Part shown: piece after piece, positions 34,117 to 43,500 of the stretch
Layout of the letters: each line of letters opens with the position of its first letter
Numbering within the stretch: the first letter of the stretch is position 1
DNA from: Limnochorda pilosa
Lineage (GTDB): Bacteria > Bacillota > Limnochordia > Limnochordales > Limnochordaceae
Length of the DNA stretch: 64,000 nt
Reading direction: 5' to 3'
Assembly (NCBI RefSeq): GCF_001544015.1
Contig: NZ_AP014924.1
Location: 2,976,001 to 3,040,000, forward strand
Made by a program: the position numbers and the translations under genes
The notes under the pieces: model-generated
Databases searched by the model: none
What the model was told of the DNA's origin: nothing
Seen by the model: the letters and a program-made list of their open reading frames with translations, nothing else

Positions 34117-35865
34117 ATGGAGAAAGCGCGAGAGGGTACCCGCCGTCGTTGCGCAGGACGCACCCTGCTGGCTCGATGGAGCATGATCTTGCTGCTGCTG
34201 ACGTTGGCCGCGGCCCCCGCGACCGCGCAGGGCTACTCCTTCAACGTGAGCCCCCTGCTCATCGAGCTGGAGGGGCCGCCGGGGAGCTCCCTGCCGTTCG
34301 AGATCAGCATCAGCAACGAGAGCGCCGACCGGACCGGCGAGTTCACCGTCCTCGCCGTGCCTTTGCAGCAAGACCGGGGCGGCAACTATCGGGTGGCCTC
34401 CGAGCCCGGCGGGCACTCGGCGGACGGCTGGATCCAGGTTTCACCGGAGGCGTTCACCCTGCCTCCGGGAGGCGGTCAGGTCATTCAGGGCCAGCTCACC
34501 TTCCCCCGCAGCTTCCGGGGGGGCGCCTACGCGGGCGTGGTGCTCCGGCTCAAGCCCGAGGAAGGCCCGCGCGAGGGCCCCCAGCAGGTCTTCCGGAACG
34601 AGCTGGTCGTCATCGTCGAGGCGGTGGCCGTCACGCCGGGCGTGCGACCGGACCTCTACATCTCCAAGCTGGCGGTCCTCTCCGCGGGCCAGCCGGGCCT
34701 CGAGCAGGTGGCCCGCCAGTTCGGTCCCGAGGCGCTTCTCTTCTCCGCTGAGCTGACGAACGAGGGCAACGTGCACGGGTTCGCCCGGGGGCAGCTGAGC
34801 CTCTGGGACGCGTCGGGACGGAAGATCCGCGAGATCCCCCTGGGCGCAGGCAGGGGCGCCGTCCTGCCCGGTGCCACGGTGCAGCTCACCTCTGTCCTCC
34901 CCACCGGCCTGCCTCCCGGCGAGTACACCCTTCAGGCGGTCGTCTACTACGGCGGGCCGCGTCCGGCCATCACCCGCCAGAGCTTCACCGTGGGCGAGCA
35001 GCTGCTGCAGGCCGCTCAGGGGGGACGAGGCGCCCGCATCGCCGTGGAACCCGAGACGGTTTCGTTCGAGCTGGTCCCCGGGGCTGCCCGCTTCGCGGCG
35101 CTCCGCATCCGCAACCTGGACCGGGTGCCCGTCACCGTCACCGGGCGCGTCATCTCCTTGGTCTACGACGCAGCGGGGAACCCCAACGTGGAGGACGTCC
35201 CCGCCGACGGATCCGCGGCCGGCTGGACCCTCCTCCGGCCCGAGAGCGTCACCCTCGCGCCGGGGCAGACCCGCAGCCTCCAGGTGGGGGTGCGGACCCC
35301 GCGCGGGGCGGGGTTGGGTGCCCGCTACGCCCAGGTGCTCCTCACCGCGACCCCCGAGATCGGCAAGGAAGGGTTCGTGGAGACTCAGGTCAACGTCCCG
35401 ATCTACGCGCTGCTCGGCGAGGAGCTGGCGCCCGCGGGCGAGCTCAGCGCGCTTGCGGTCGAGGCGTCCGAGGACGGGCGCTTCCTGGTGGTGAGCACCG
35501 AGTTCTCCAACCACGGCACCGTGCACACCACCCCCAGCGCCCAGGTGCTGATGGAACTGAAGACCCTTCCCGAGCCCGTGGAAGGCGCCGAGTACGTGGG
35601 AGACCCGATCTGGGTGGAGACGGCGAAGATCGAGGTCCCACCCGCCGGCACACCGGTACTCCCTGGGGGGACGCGGAACCTGGGAGCCCTCCTGTCCAGA
35701 CCGGAGACGCCCGGCGAGTACCGGATTCGGGTCACCGTCCGCTATCCGGGCGGAACCCCGCTGGTTCAGGAGCGGCTGGTGACCCTCTCGAACGACGGGG
35801 TGGACGCGGCCGCCACGCCGCCTGCCTCGTCACCCGACAGCCCAGGGGAGGCAGGACAACCGTGA
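34117..35865 (+). CDS. Secreted chaperone-like protein with tandem immunoglobulin-like domains
   Basis: 582 residues; ATG after GAAGGTGG. Signal peptide WSMILLLLTLAAAPATA. The start of the mature protein, YSFNVSPLLIELEGPPGSSLPFEISISN, and a second copy at about residue 305 (ARIAVEPETVSFELVPGAARFAALRIRN) are the pattern of PapD/DUF916-type chaperone domains, each followed by a VRLKP/VLLTA-like strand and another Ig-like segment (FSAELTNEGNVHG; VSTEFSNHGTVHT). There are thus two repeats of a two-Ig unit. Likely role: periplasmic handling of the upstream subunits. The stop overlaps an in-frame start of the secretin gene (GTGA). Confidence 0.72.
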   Translation: MEKAREGTRRRCAGRTLLARWSMILLLLTLAAAPATAQGYSFNVSPLLIELEGPPGSSLPFEISISNESADRTGEFTVLAVPLQQDRGGNYRVASEPGGHSADGWIQVSPEAFTLPPGGGQVIQGQLTFPRSFRGGAYAGVVLRLKPEEGPREGPQQVFRNELVVIVEAVAVTPGVRPDLYISKLAVLSAGQPGLEQVARQFGPEALLFSAELTNEGNVHGFARGQLSLWDASGRKIREIPLGAGRGAVLPGATVQLTSVLPTGLPPGEYTLQAVVYYGGPRPAITRQSFTVGEQLLQAAQGGRGARIAVEPETVSFELVPGAARFAALRIRNLDRVPVTVTGRVISLVYDAAGNPNVEDVPADGSAAGWTLLRPESVTLAPGQTRSLQVGVRTPRGAGLGARYAQVLLTATPEIGKEGFVETQVNVPIYALLGEELAPAGELSALAVEASEDGRFLVVSTEFSNHGTVHTTPSAQVLMELKTLPEPVEGAEYVGDPIWVETAKIEVPPAGTPVLPGGTRNLGALLSRPETPGEYRIRVTVRYPGGTPLVQERLVTLSNDGVDAAATPPASSPDSPGEAGQP

Positions 35866-35933
35866 GTCATCTGTGGGGCAGGTTCCGGCGTCGAGGTTGC
35901 GAGGGCGCCGAGGTCGACGGGGGTGGAACGCTC

Positions 35934-37211
35934 ATGCCACTCGGGCGACGCACGTGGATGGGACCGTGGGCGGTGGCTGGCCTCTGCCTGGCGCTCGGCC
36001 TCGGTACCGAGGCTGCGCCGATCCGGGCCCAGGACGCACTGCAGGCGCCGGCACCTGCGCCGCAAGCCTCCAAGGAGGAGGAAGACCCGCAGCCCCTGGT
36101 CTCGAACGTCTTCGTGGAGACCTTCATCACCCAGGCCCTCCAGGACATCGGCCTGCAGGCCGGCGTGAACATCCTGGCGGATCCGGGCGTTCAGGGCTTC
36201 GTGACCCTGGAGCTGAACGAGGTTCCCTTCGAGAAGGCTCTGCGCCTGATTCTGGCTCCCGGAGGCTTCACGTACGTCAAGCTCGACGAGACCACGTACC
36301 TGGTGGGGAAAGCGGACCGCACCAGCCCGGTCTTCCACGCGCTCACCCGGACGCAGCGCGTTCCCCTGAGCTACGTGACCGCGGACCAAGCTCGCCGGCT
36401 CCTCTCGGAGTACTACACCAACTACGTCCGCTTCGACGCCGAGACCAACACGGCCCTGATCACGGCCCCGCCGGAGCTCCTGGAGCGCATCGCCTCCGAC
36501 CTGGCCCGCGTCGACCGGCCGCCGGCCCAGGTGGCCATCGAGGCGGTCGTCACCGAGGTCTCGGAGGAGGGACGGAAGGAGCTGGGCCTCGATTGGACCG
36601 TCGAGACACCCGACCGACCGGAAACGTATAGCGCGGGCTTCAGCCAGCTGCAGGGACTGACCCAGCTCATGCTACAGACTCCATACACCAAGCTCATGAC
36701 CAACCTTCGCCGCCTGGTGAGCGACGGAAAGGCCACGATCCGGGCCAATCCACGGCTCACGGTCCTCGACGGCGGCACGGCGGACATCTTCGTGGGCGAG
36801 GACCGCTACTTCAAGATCGTCACCGGCAGCGAGGCCACCCCCTTCACCCGCCTGGAGGCCATCAACGTGGGCGTGAGCCTCAGCATCTCGCCGCGGGTGG
36901 CTCAGAACGGCGAGATCACCCTGACCGTCAAGCCCACGGTCAGCGACGTGACAGGCCAGGTGGGCGACGACCTGCCCGTGGTGAGCCGGCGCCAGATCAC
37001 CACCACCGTTCGGGTCCGGAACGGTGAGACCCTTGCCCTGGGAGGTCTGGTCCAGGAGAGCGAGGAGACGGTGACCAACCGCGTGCCCGTCCTCGGGGAC
37101 CTGCCGGTCCTGCGCTTCCTCTTTTCGAGCACGAAGGAGCGCCGGGTCTCGTCCGAGGTCGTGGTGCTCATCACGCCCCGGCTGGTCGACATGGGGGGTC
37201 ACGGATCATGA
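35934..37211 (+). CDS. Outer-membrane secretin (type II/III/pilus superfamily)
   Basis: About 425 residues from the ATG at 35934, which follows GGGGGTGG and gives a good signal peptide (WAVAGLCLALGLGTEAAPIRA); a GTG at 35862 overlapping the upstream stop is the alternative. An N0/STN-like domain (VETFITQALQDIGLQAGVNILAD, VTLELNEVPFEKALRLIL) and an N1-type domain (VPLSYVTADQARRLL) are followed by the secretin core: QVAIEAVVTEVSEEGRKELGLDW, ATIRANPRLTVLDGG, VGVSLSISPRVAQNGEITLTVKP, and the C-terminal GGLVQESEETVTNRVPVLGDLPVLRFLF, EVVVLITPRLV. It forms a gated pore in the outer membrane. No GspE/PilB ATPase or pilin is nearby. Confidence 0.92.
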   Translation: MPLGRRTWMGPWAVAGLCLALGLGTEAAPIRAQDALQAPAPAPQASKEEEDPQPLVSNVFVETFITQALQDIGLQAGVNILADPGVQGFVTLELNEVPFEKALRLILAPGGFTYVKLDETTYLVGKADRTSPVFHALTRTQRVPLSYVTADQARRLLSEYYTNYVRFDAETNTALITAPPELLERIASDLARVDRPPAQVAIEAVVTEVSEEGRKELGLDWTVETPDRPETYSAGFSQLQGLTQLMLQTPYTKLMTNLRRLVSDGKATIRANPRLTVLDGGTADIFVGEDRYFKIVTGSEATPFTRLEAINVGVSLSISPRVAQNGEITLTVKPTVSDVTGQVGDDLPVVSRRQITTTVRVRNGETLALGGLVQESEETVTNRVPVLGDLPVLRFLFSSTKERRVSSEVVVLITPRLVDMGGHGS

Positions 37212-38128
37212 AGGACGCTCTGATCAAGACGGAATCCAGAGGGCCGGTACGTCGCAGGCTCGCACCAGGTGCCGCACGCCCGAAAGCTGCAGGCCGGCTC
37301 GTCCTCGCCGCACTCCTGATCCTCGGGCTCCTGGGGGTGGGGACGGCCGCGGCGGCAGCAGCGGCCTCCCGGCCCGGCGACGTCCCCCCACCCGGCTTTC
37401 CCGACGCGACCGGCGCGTCGGGCGAGATCCAGGCCGTCTTCCTCAACCCGGCCGCGGCCGCGGGTCTCCCAGCGGCCTCCGCCAGCTTCTGGGCCGTGGT
37501 GGCCAGCCCCAAGCAGCCCGGCAGGCCCCCGGGGTACACCGTGGCCCTTCTGGATCCCGGGGGGCGCCTGGCCGGCGGGTTCGTCGCGACCCTCGCGGGC
37601 AGCGAGGCGGTGCAGCCGTTGTCGCTCAGCTACGCCGTCGCAGGGAGACTCGGGCCTGTGGCCCTCGGCCTGCGCCCCGTGTGGACCCGCGTCGAGCTTG
37701 CCGAGGGTCTCTGGACCCTTGACGCCGGCATCGCCTGGAGGCTTCGCGCCTGGGCGAGCCTGGGCCTCGCCGGCCTCGACCTGCCCATCGCCGATGGCCC
37801 GGGGTCGGATCGACCTCCGGCCAGGGGCCTGGCCGGGCTCACCTTCACCGCGACGCCCCTCACGGGAACGCTCCTGGAGGGAACCCAGTTCTCGCTTGGG
37901 CTCTCCGATCCAAACCTGGACGCCCCCGACGACTCCGTGGCCCGGGCGGGCCTGCGCGTGCCCATTGGTCAGCGATTCCGGCTTTCCCTGGGCTACGAGC
38001 ACGATAAGCGGCCAGGGCTCGCCCCGAGGTGGACCGGGGGTTTCGCCGCTCGCGCGGGATCCCTTCGACTGGATCTGACCTTCCAGACCGACGACGTCTA
38101 CCGCGCGGGAATCGAAGTGGGCTGGTAG
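37208..38128 (+). CDS. Outer-membrane barrel protein, distantly PorV-like
   Basis: 306 residues; the ATG overlaps the secretin stop (ATGA). After a basic leader a signal or membrane segment (LVLAALLILGLLGVGTAAAAAAA) precedes strand-rich sequence. IQAVFLNPAAAAGLPAASASFWAV near the N-terminus echoes the NPAGL motif of PorV/UPF0164 proteins. The last strand, DDVYRAGIEVGW, ends in Trp. Translational coupling to the secretin suggests the two work together. Confidence 0.7.
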   Translation: MKDALIKTESRGPVRRRLAPGAARPKAAGRLVLAALLILGLLGVGTAAAAAAASRPGDVPPPGFPDATGASGEIQAVFLNPAAAAGLPAASASFWAVVASPKQPGRPPGYTVALLDPGGRLAGGFVATLAGSEAVQPLSLSYAVAGRLGPVALGLRPVWTRVELAEGLWTLDAGIAWRLRAWASLGLAGLDLPIADGPGSDRPPARGLAGLTFTATPLTGTLLEGTQFSLGLSDPNLDAPDDSVARAGLRVPIGQRFRLSLGYEHDKRPGLAPRWTGGFAARAGSLRLDLTFQTDDVYRAGIEVGW

Positions 38129-38176
38129 CTCACCCCGGGGAGACGGTAGGAAAGGAGGTGGCAAGCAATTCCATCC

Positions 38177-38389
38177 ATGGGATCCACACCCTCGCGGGAG
38201 ACCCGGCTGGCCGAGGAACAGGCCCTTCTCCTCCTGGAGCGCGTGATCGACGGCCCGCGGGAGGGCCTGCAAGCACTTTATGCCTTCTTGGTCCAGTACC
38301 CGGAGGCGGCGCGGCTGGTGGCCGTGGAAGCGGCGCGCCGGGCTCACGACCTGGCCGGCGAGGTGCGTCTCCTCAAGAGGTTCCGGTAA
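38177..38389 (+). CDS. Small helical protein, 70 residues
   Basis: The peptide is almost entirely helical: EEQALLLLERVIDGPREGLQALYAFLVQYPEAARLVAVEAARRAH, with a basic C-terminus. No signal peptide. A perfect AAAGGAGGTG (38151-38160) is 18 bases before the ATG but nine before an in-frame ATT at 38168, so translation may begin at ATT. Function unknown; it may bind the kinase encoded next. Confidence 0.55.
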   Translation: MGSTPSRETRLAEEQALLLLERVIDGPREGLQALYAFLVQYPEAARLVAVEAARRAHDLAGEVRLLKRFR

Positions 38390-38398
38390 AGGCCGTCC

Positions 38399-38725
38399 GA
38401 ACCGCCGATCGCTCCGGTGCCCCCGAAAGGGGGTACCGGGGCGTCGTCGCGTGCCGTGGGCGGTAAGGAACCCCCGGGCCGGTTGCAGGAAACCGACGCC
38501 GTTCCTAGAAACTCGTGGATGTCTGCTGGGGAGCATCGGGTGGCCGTGCCGGTACGGTCTCTTGCGCCGACCCTGCATCCTGCGCACCGGATCTCTGTTG
38601 GCCCATATCCTTTCTCTGCCGCGAAAACCTCGTGCCCCATTCGTTTCCCACAGCGGACGCCGCTCCCGCGGCGAGCCGAGCCCGACGAACACGGATTGCG
38701 AGGTCGCCAGAGGAGGAATGCATCT
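38399..38725 (+). other. Untranslated, probably structured leader of the kinase gene
   Basis: No gene is supported here. Bases 38415-38436 form a nine-pair stem (GGTGCCCCC-GAAA-GGGGGTACC, one G-U pair) with a GNRA loop. A second fold is nested within GGAAC (38467-38471) and GTTCC (38501-38505), with GGTT...AACC inside. No U-tract follows either. The kinase GTG and its AGGAGG are at the end. I compared it from memory with common riboswitches and found no match. Confidence 0.4.
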
Positions 38726-39490
38726 GTGGGCGTGCGGACCGCTCCTTTGCCCGTCATCCGGTTTCAGGACGTCTTCAGGGACCATGGAAACCCCGAGCGT
38801 ACCTATGTCCTCGGCCGTGTCATGCTCTACGCGGCCCACGAGGTCAAGACGGCCCTCACCGTCATCGACCTCATCCTCGACGCCGTCAGGCGCCAGGCAG
38901 CCAGCGGGCACGCGCCGGATCCGTCCGACGTGGAGATCGCTCAGGCGGCGCTCCGCCGCGCCGGTGCCCTGCTCGAGGAGATCCTCGCCTACGGCAGCGG
39001 CCGGACCCTGCGCCGCGCCCGTCTCGACCTGGCCGAAGTGGTCCGGTCGGTTGCGGACATGCTCCGCGTGGTGGCTCGGGGGAACGCCGAAACGGGTCAC
39101 CCCGTGCAGATCGTTGAGCGATCCGCCGGCCCCGGCCCCGTGATCCAGGGGGATCGCGCCCTTCTAGAGGCTTCCCTGGTGAACCTGAGCTTCAACAGCC
39201 TCCAGGCGCTCGGGACCCGAGGCGGTACCGTCTGGTTGGAGGTCACGTGCGACGCGGGTGTCGCGGAGGTTCGGATCCGGGACACCGGTCCAGGCCTGGG
39301 CGACCTCGCACCCGAGGAGGTCTTCCGCCCCTACCGGAGCAGCCGGGAGGGCGGGACGGGACTGGGCCTTTCCATCGCCCGAGCCGGCATCGAGGCCCAC
39401 GGGGGCACCCTGACCCTTCGAAACGTCGCGGAGGGTGGAGCCGAGGCCGTCCTGCGGCTCCCTCTCTCCGGGGCGGATCGGAACCCCTGA
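38726..39490 (+). CDS. Soluble histidine kinase
   Basis: 254 residues; GTG nine bases after AGGAGG. It has no transmembrane segment. The dimerisation helix has the phospho-acceptor H38 in LYAAHEVKTALTVIDLI. The ATPase domain has N157 in SLVNLSFNSLQAL, the G1 box D186 in IRDTGPGLG and the G2 box GTGLGLSIA at 210-218. With only about 30 residues before the acceptor helix, sensing must come from a partner, perhaps the 70-residue protein before it. Its likely target is the regulator that follows at 39705. Confidence 0.9.
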   Translation: MGVRTAPLPVIRFQDVFRDHGNPERTYVLGRVMLYAAHEVKTALTVIDLILDAVRRQAASGHAPDPSDVEIAQAALRRAGALLEEILAYGSGRTLRRARLDLAEVVRSVADMLRVVARGNAETGHPVQIVERSAGPGPVIQGDRALLEASLVNLSFNSLQALGTRGGTVWLEVTCDAGVAEVRIRDTGPGLGDLAPEEVFRPYRSSREGGTGLGLSIARAGIEAHGGTLTLRNVAEGGAEAVLRLPLSGADRNP

Positions 39491-39534
39491 CGCCCTGCCC
39501 GCGTCTCCCACCCCGGCCCTCGGACCGCACCCCT

Positions 39535-39560
39535 GTTCGTCGTCCTCCAGGACAGTGGCC
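39535..39560 (+). promoter_or_regulatory. Conserved upstream element, copy B
   Basis: GTTCGTCGTCC then TCCA then GGACAGTGG and CC, almost the same as copy A at 31881. Downstream are CCGTTCCCCAC (39573-39583), GGACAATGG (39585-39593) and a TACACT -10 (39615-39620), 55 bases from the element. It precedes the third regulator gene. Confidence 0.65.
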
Positions 39561-39704
39561 CTGTTGACCAGCCCGTTCCCCACAGGACAATGGCAGCTTT
39601 CCGGGCGCGTCCGGTACACTGAGCCCGGGAAACGGATGTCCAGGCCGCCGGCTCCGGGTGCAGCCGAACTCCCCGTGGCGCCTGGGCTTCGGGTGAGGTG
39701 CGCC

Positions 39705-40418
39705 ATGGCATCGACGGAGTCCCGGGGACACGAAGTGGCCATTCTGCTGGTAGACGACGACCCTCTTTCGCGCGGGGCCCTTCGCCGGCTGATCGGCCTG
39801 GTGGAGGGGGTCGTCGTGGCAGGCGAGGCGGCGGGTCCCGAGGAGGCCCGCGAGGGGGTCCGCCGGTTCCACCCGGACGCGGTGTTGATGGACGTCCACA
39901 TGGGTCACGTGAACGGCTTTCAGGTCACGCGCGACCTGGTGCGCGAGCACCCTGGGCTGCGCGTGCTGGTGGTCAGCGTCCTCCCCGAGAACCCCTACGC
40001 GGTGGAAGCCTTCCGGGCGGGTGCTTCGGGCTTCCTCCGAAAAGAGGATGCCCCCCGCCGCTTGGCCGAGGCCATTCGGACCGTGGTGCAGGGAGAAACC
40101 TACCTCTCGCCGGCCGTGGCTCCCGAGCTGGTGCGGGAGCTCGTGCGGTCGAGGGCCTCGGGACTGGACTTCCCATCCCTGACACCCCGGGAGCAGGAGA
40201 TCCTGGAGCTGCTGGCCCAAGGGCTGAGCAACAAGGAGATCGCCGCAGTCCTGCATTCCACGGTGCGCACCGTGAAAGCCCACGTCTCCCACGTCCTGGA
40301 GAAGCTCAACGTGGACGATCGCACCCAGGCAGCCGTGCTGGCCCTCCGCTTGGGACTGGTGCGCTCACAGGATGCCCCTTACCGCGAGCCCCGCTCCGCC
40401 CCGAATGAGGGGCGGTGA
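39705..40418 (+). CDS. NarL/LuxR-type response regulator paired with the kinase
   Basis: 237 residues from ATG 39705 (ATG 39636 is possible). Receiver: VAILLVDDDPLSRGALRRL, acceptor Asp in AVLMDVHMGHVNG, Lys in [37 protein letters not shown] ending [16 protein letters not shown]. It is the third member of the paralogous set at 29409 and 31127 and the only one next to a kinase. The giant barrel gene follows 126 bases on. Confidence 0.9.
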   Translation: MASTESRGHEVAILLVDDDPLSRGALRRLIGLVEGVVVAGEAAGPEEAREGVRRFHPDAVLMDVHMGHVNGFQVTRDLVREHPGLRVLVVSVLPENPYAVEAFRAGASGFLRKEDAPRRLAEAIRTVVQGETYLSPAVAPELVRELVRSRASGLDFPSLTPREQEILELLAQGLSNKEIAAVLHSTVRTVKAHVSHVLEKLNVDDRTQAAVLALRLGLVRSQDAPYREPRSAPNEGR

Positions 40419-40544
40419 GGCGCGACGGCAGCGGTCCGGTGCCTACCGGTCCGGCCCGCTCGCCCCGGCCGCGGAGAAGACGTGCCCGAAGGCCATGTAG
40501 GTCACCATGGAGGAACCGCGCCGGTCCCTCCGAAGCAAACGGGG

Positions 40545-43500
40545 ATGAGCCGACCGCCCGCCGGAGAAACCGCCTCAGAGACCGCGTTCCGTCGCGTTGC
40601 CGTCCTTCTCCTGCTCCTCGCGCTCGTCGTCGCACCCCCGAGCGCGTCGGCCCAGTCTCTCCGCATCTCGGGCGACGCCACCTGGAGCCTGTCGGCAGGC
40701 TTCAGTGATCCGGAGGGCCTGGATGGGACGGACTACTCCCTGGGGGTGCCGGAGATCTCCCAGCGGCTCCGGCTGAAGCTCTCGGGCGAGGTCGTGGCCG
40801 GGCTCGCCATCGAGGCGGACCTGGACAACCTCCAGTCGGACAACCTCCAGCTCCTCTCCCTCACCTTCACCCGGGACGATTGGACCGCCCGCTTCGGCGA
40901 CTTCCGCTTCCAGCCCGAGAACCCGTCCACCGCCTCGTCGCTGAGCCTCAAGGGCGTGGCGGCTGAGGGACCGCTGGGACCGGCCACCGTGGGCCTCACC
41001 TTCGCCCGGGCCCAGGGGATCCCGGCCGTGAAGGAGTTCACCGGCCAGAGCGGCTCCGACACCGTCCGGTACCTTCGGGACGGGCCCTACGCCCCCACCC
41101 GGGTGGGAGGCCACCTGGAAGCGAGCCTGGAGGGGGCGTTCTTCTTCGACCTTGGCCTACCTTTTGACCCGGACTTCGTGGATGCCTTCATCGTCTGGGT
41201 GGACGGTGAGCCTGAAGGGGGCCGTTCCCTTGCAGACGTCCTCACCGCCAACGACCTCGGGGATCTGGCGCGACCGAAGGAGGGCACCCCACCGCTTGGA
41301 GTGCTCGAGGCGGGACAGGCCGTGCTCTTGGACCGTGGCGCCTACCTCACGCCCCCCGCGGGCCAAGATCTCCTCATCCTGGCCCGCGAGCCCAGGCAGA
41401 TCCTCCGGGACCAGCTTCAGGAGCTGATCCGGCTCTACAACCACATCAACGACCTCGAGGGCGACCAGCGCCTGACCTACCCCTACTCGCCCGGGACCGC
41501 GAGCGACGAGGCCATGCTGGAGGAGATCTACCGGTACGACACGCAGGTCGCGGTGGGCTCCGGCTCGCCTGACAGCACCCCGCAGGACTTCGACCTGGGC
41601 CAGAGGCGACGTTACTACGACCTCGGCCACCGCGAGCTCGACCCGGAGTCGGTGAAGGTGACGGTGGTCAAGGCGGGCCAGCGCCTGGATCCCGCTGCCG
41701 TCGGGCTCGACGTGGCGATCCACTACGACGAGGGGATCCTGGAGCTGCCCGGTGGCCCGGCCAGCATCCTGGACGAACTCAACGCCATCGAAGTCTCCTA
41801 CCGCTACCGGGTGGAGTCCAACATCTACACCCTGGGGCTCTCCCTCGCCGTCGACAGCGAGCGGGTCTTCCTCAACGGGAGGCGCCTCGCGCGCAACGTG
41901 GACTACACCATCGACTACGAGGCGGGCATCCTCATCGTTCTGGTACCTGTCGGTCCGGAGGACACGCTCCGGGTGGAGTACGAGACCTTCCGGGGAGGCC
42001 TGGGCGGGGGCGGTGATTACCAGCGGAACTTCTACGGCGGCCGGGTGGGCTTCGAGATGCGGCCGGGCTGGACCCTGGGCCTGGACCTGCTCCGGGGCGC
42101 CGACGTGCCGGTACCCGCGGAAGATGCCGCCACCCTGGGGACCATGCCCAACACCCAGACGGTGGCGGGGCTGCGGAGCCGTTTCCTCAACGACCTGTGG
42201 GACGTGGACCTGCAGGTCGCTCGGAGCCACGACCAGTTCCCCTTCGACGACAACCAGAAGCCCCACCAGCCCAACCAGGTCACGGCGCTGGCCGGGTCGG
42301 ACCCGTCGGGGACGACTCCGTTCCTGGCCGCGGGCCATCAGAACGGGCTCAGCGTGCTGGCGTCGGACACCGGCACCGAATGGCATCACTACGGCATCGG
42401 CCAGGGGCCCGCAGGCGTACCCGTCCACGGCATCGCCGTGGCCGAGGGCTGGTGGTTCCTCGCCACGGGGGGCGGGCTCACGGCGGTCGACGTCACAGAG
42501 GGTCTCCCAGCCGCTCTCGACTCCGTAGCCAACTGGCAACGCTACTACGAGAACGACGGCCTTCCCTCCAACGACGTCCGCGCCGTGGCCATCGACAACG
42601 AGACCGTCTGGGTGGGGACCGCCGACGGCCTCGTCTCCGCCCCGCGCGACAGCTTTCCCGGAACCAAGGACGACCCCGTACCATGGACCGCCCACGACCC
42701 TGGCGTGGGCCCCGAGATCACGGCCATCGCCGTCGACCCCGGCGGCGCCGTCTACGTGGCGGGGGCTGGCGGGCTCGCGCGGGCGCCCGAGGGCAACGCC
42801 TTCGAGACCCTCCGTTCCGGCGAGCGGTTTGAGAGCATCGCTGTGCCGCCCGGGGGATCCGGGTTGCCCGTCTACGCCGGCGGGCCGGAGGGTCTCTACT
42901 ACCTCCCTCAAGCAGGAGGCGGCGACCTTCTCCGCGTCCCAGACGTCTCCGGGACCCGCGCGCTGGCCTACTGGGGGAGCAACCTCTGGATCGCCACCGA
43001 CGACGGGCTCTACGTTGTTCAGGATCCCGAAGCCAACCCTCGCCAGGCGACGCCCGCAGGCCTTGAGGGGACACCCCTGACCTCTATCGGCATCGGTCCG
43101 AACCCGGACGACCCGCCGACGCAAGCCCTCTGGATCGGCACGGGCCGTCAGCCCGGCGGGGACACCGCCTTCTGGACCGTAACGGCCCCGGCGGACCCGC
43201 CCCCGAGTCCCATCACCTTCGACGAGGCCTCCATCGACCCCGAAGACCAGTACCGCTACCAGGACCTCGCCGCCAGCGAGCACACGGCGGAAGGGTGGAA
43301 AGGCAGCCTGGCCGTGGCCCGCCGCTTCGACTGGGGTCGCCTCTACCTGAATGCCCTCCGGCAGGAGGCGGACTTCCTCCCTCTGGGCTCCACGGAGCGG
43401 CAGGATCTCTTCGCCTGGGAGGCGGGCGCCCGGTGGGACGCCTCGGACCGGCTGAGCCTGGCCCTCAGCCACCGCCAGGAGGACCGTACTCCCATGCCCC

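Noticed and set aside
34441-35526. 361-codon minus-strand frame opposite the chaperone-like gene
   Set aside because: No ribosome-binding site or motif; mirror of the real gene.
38399-38725. c-di-GMP, c-di-AMP or other known riboswitch
   Set aside because: The conserved core sequences I know for these classes are absent; only generic hairpins are seen.
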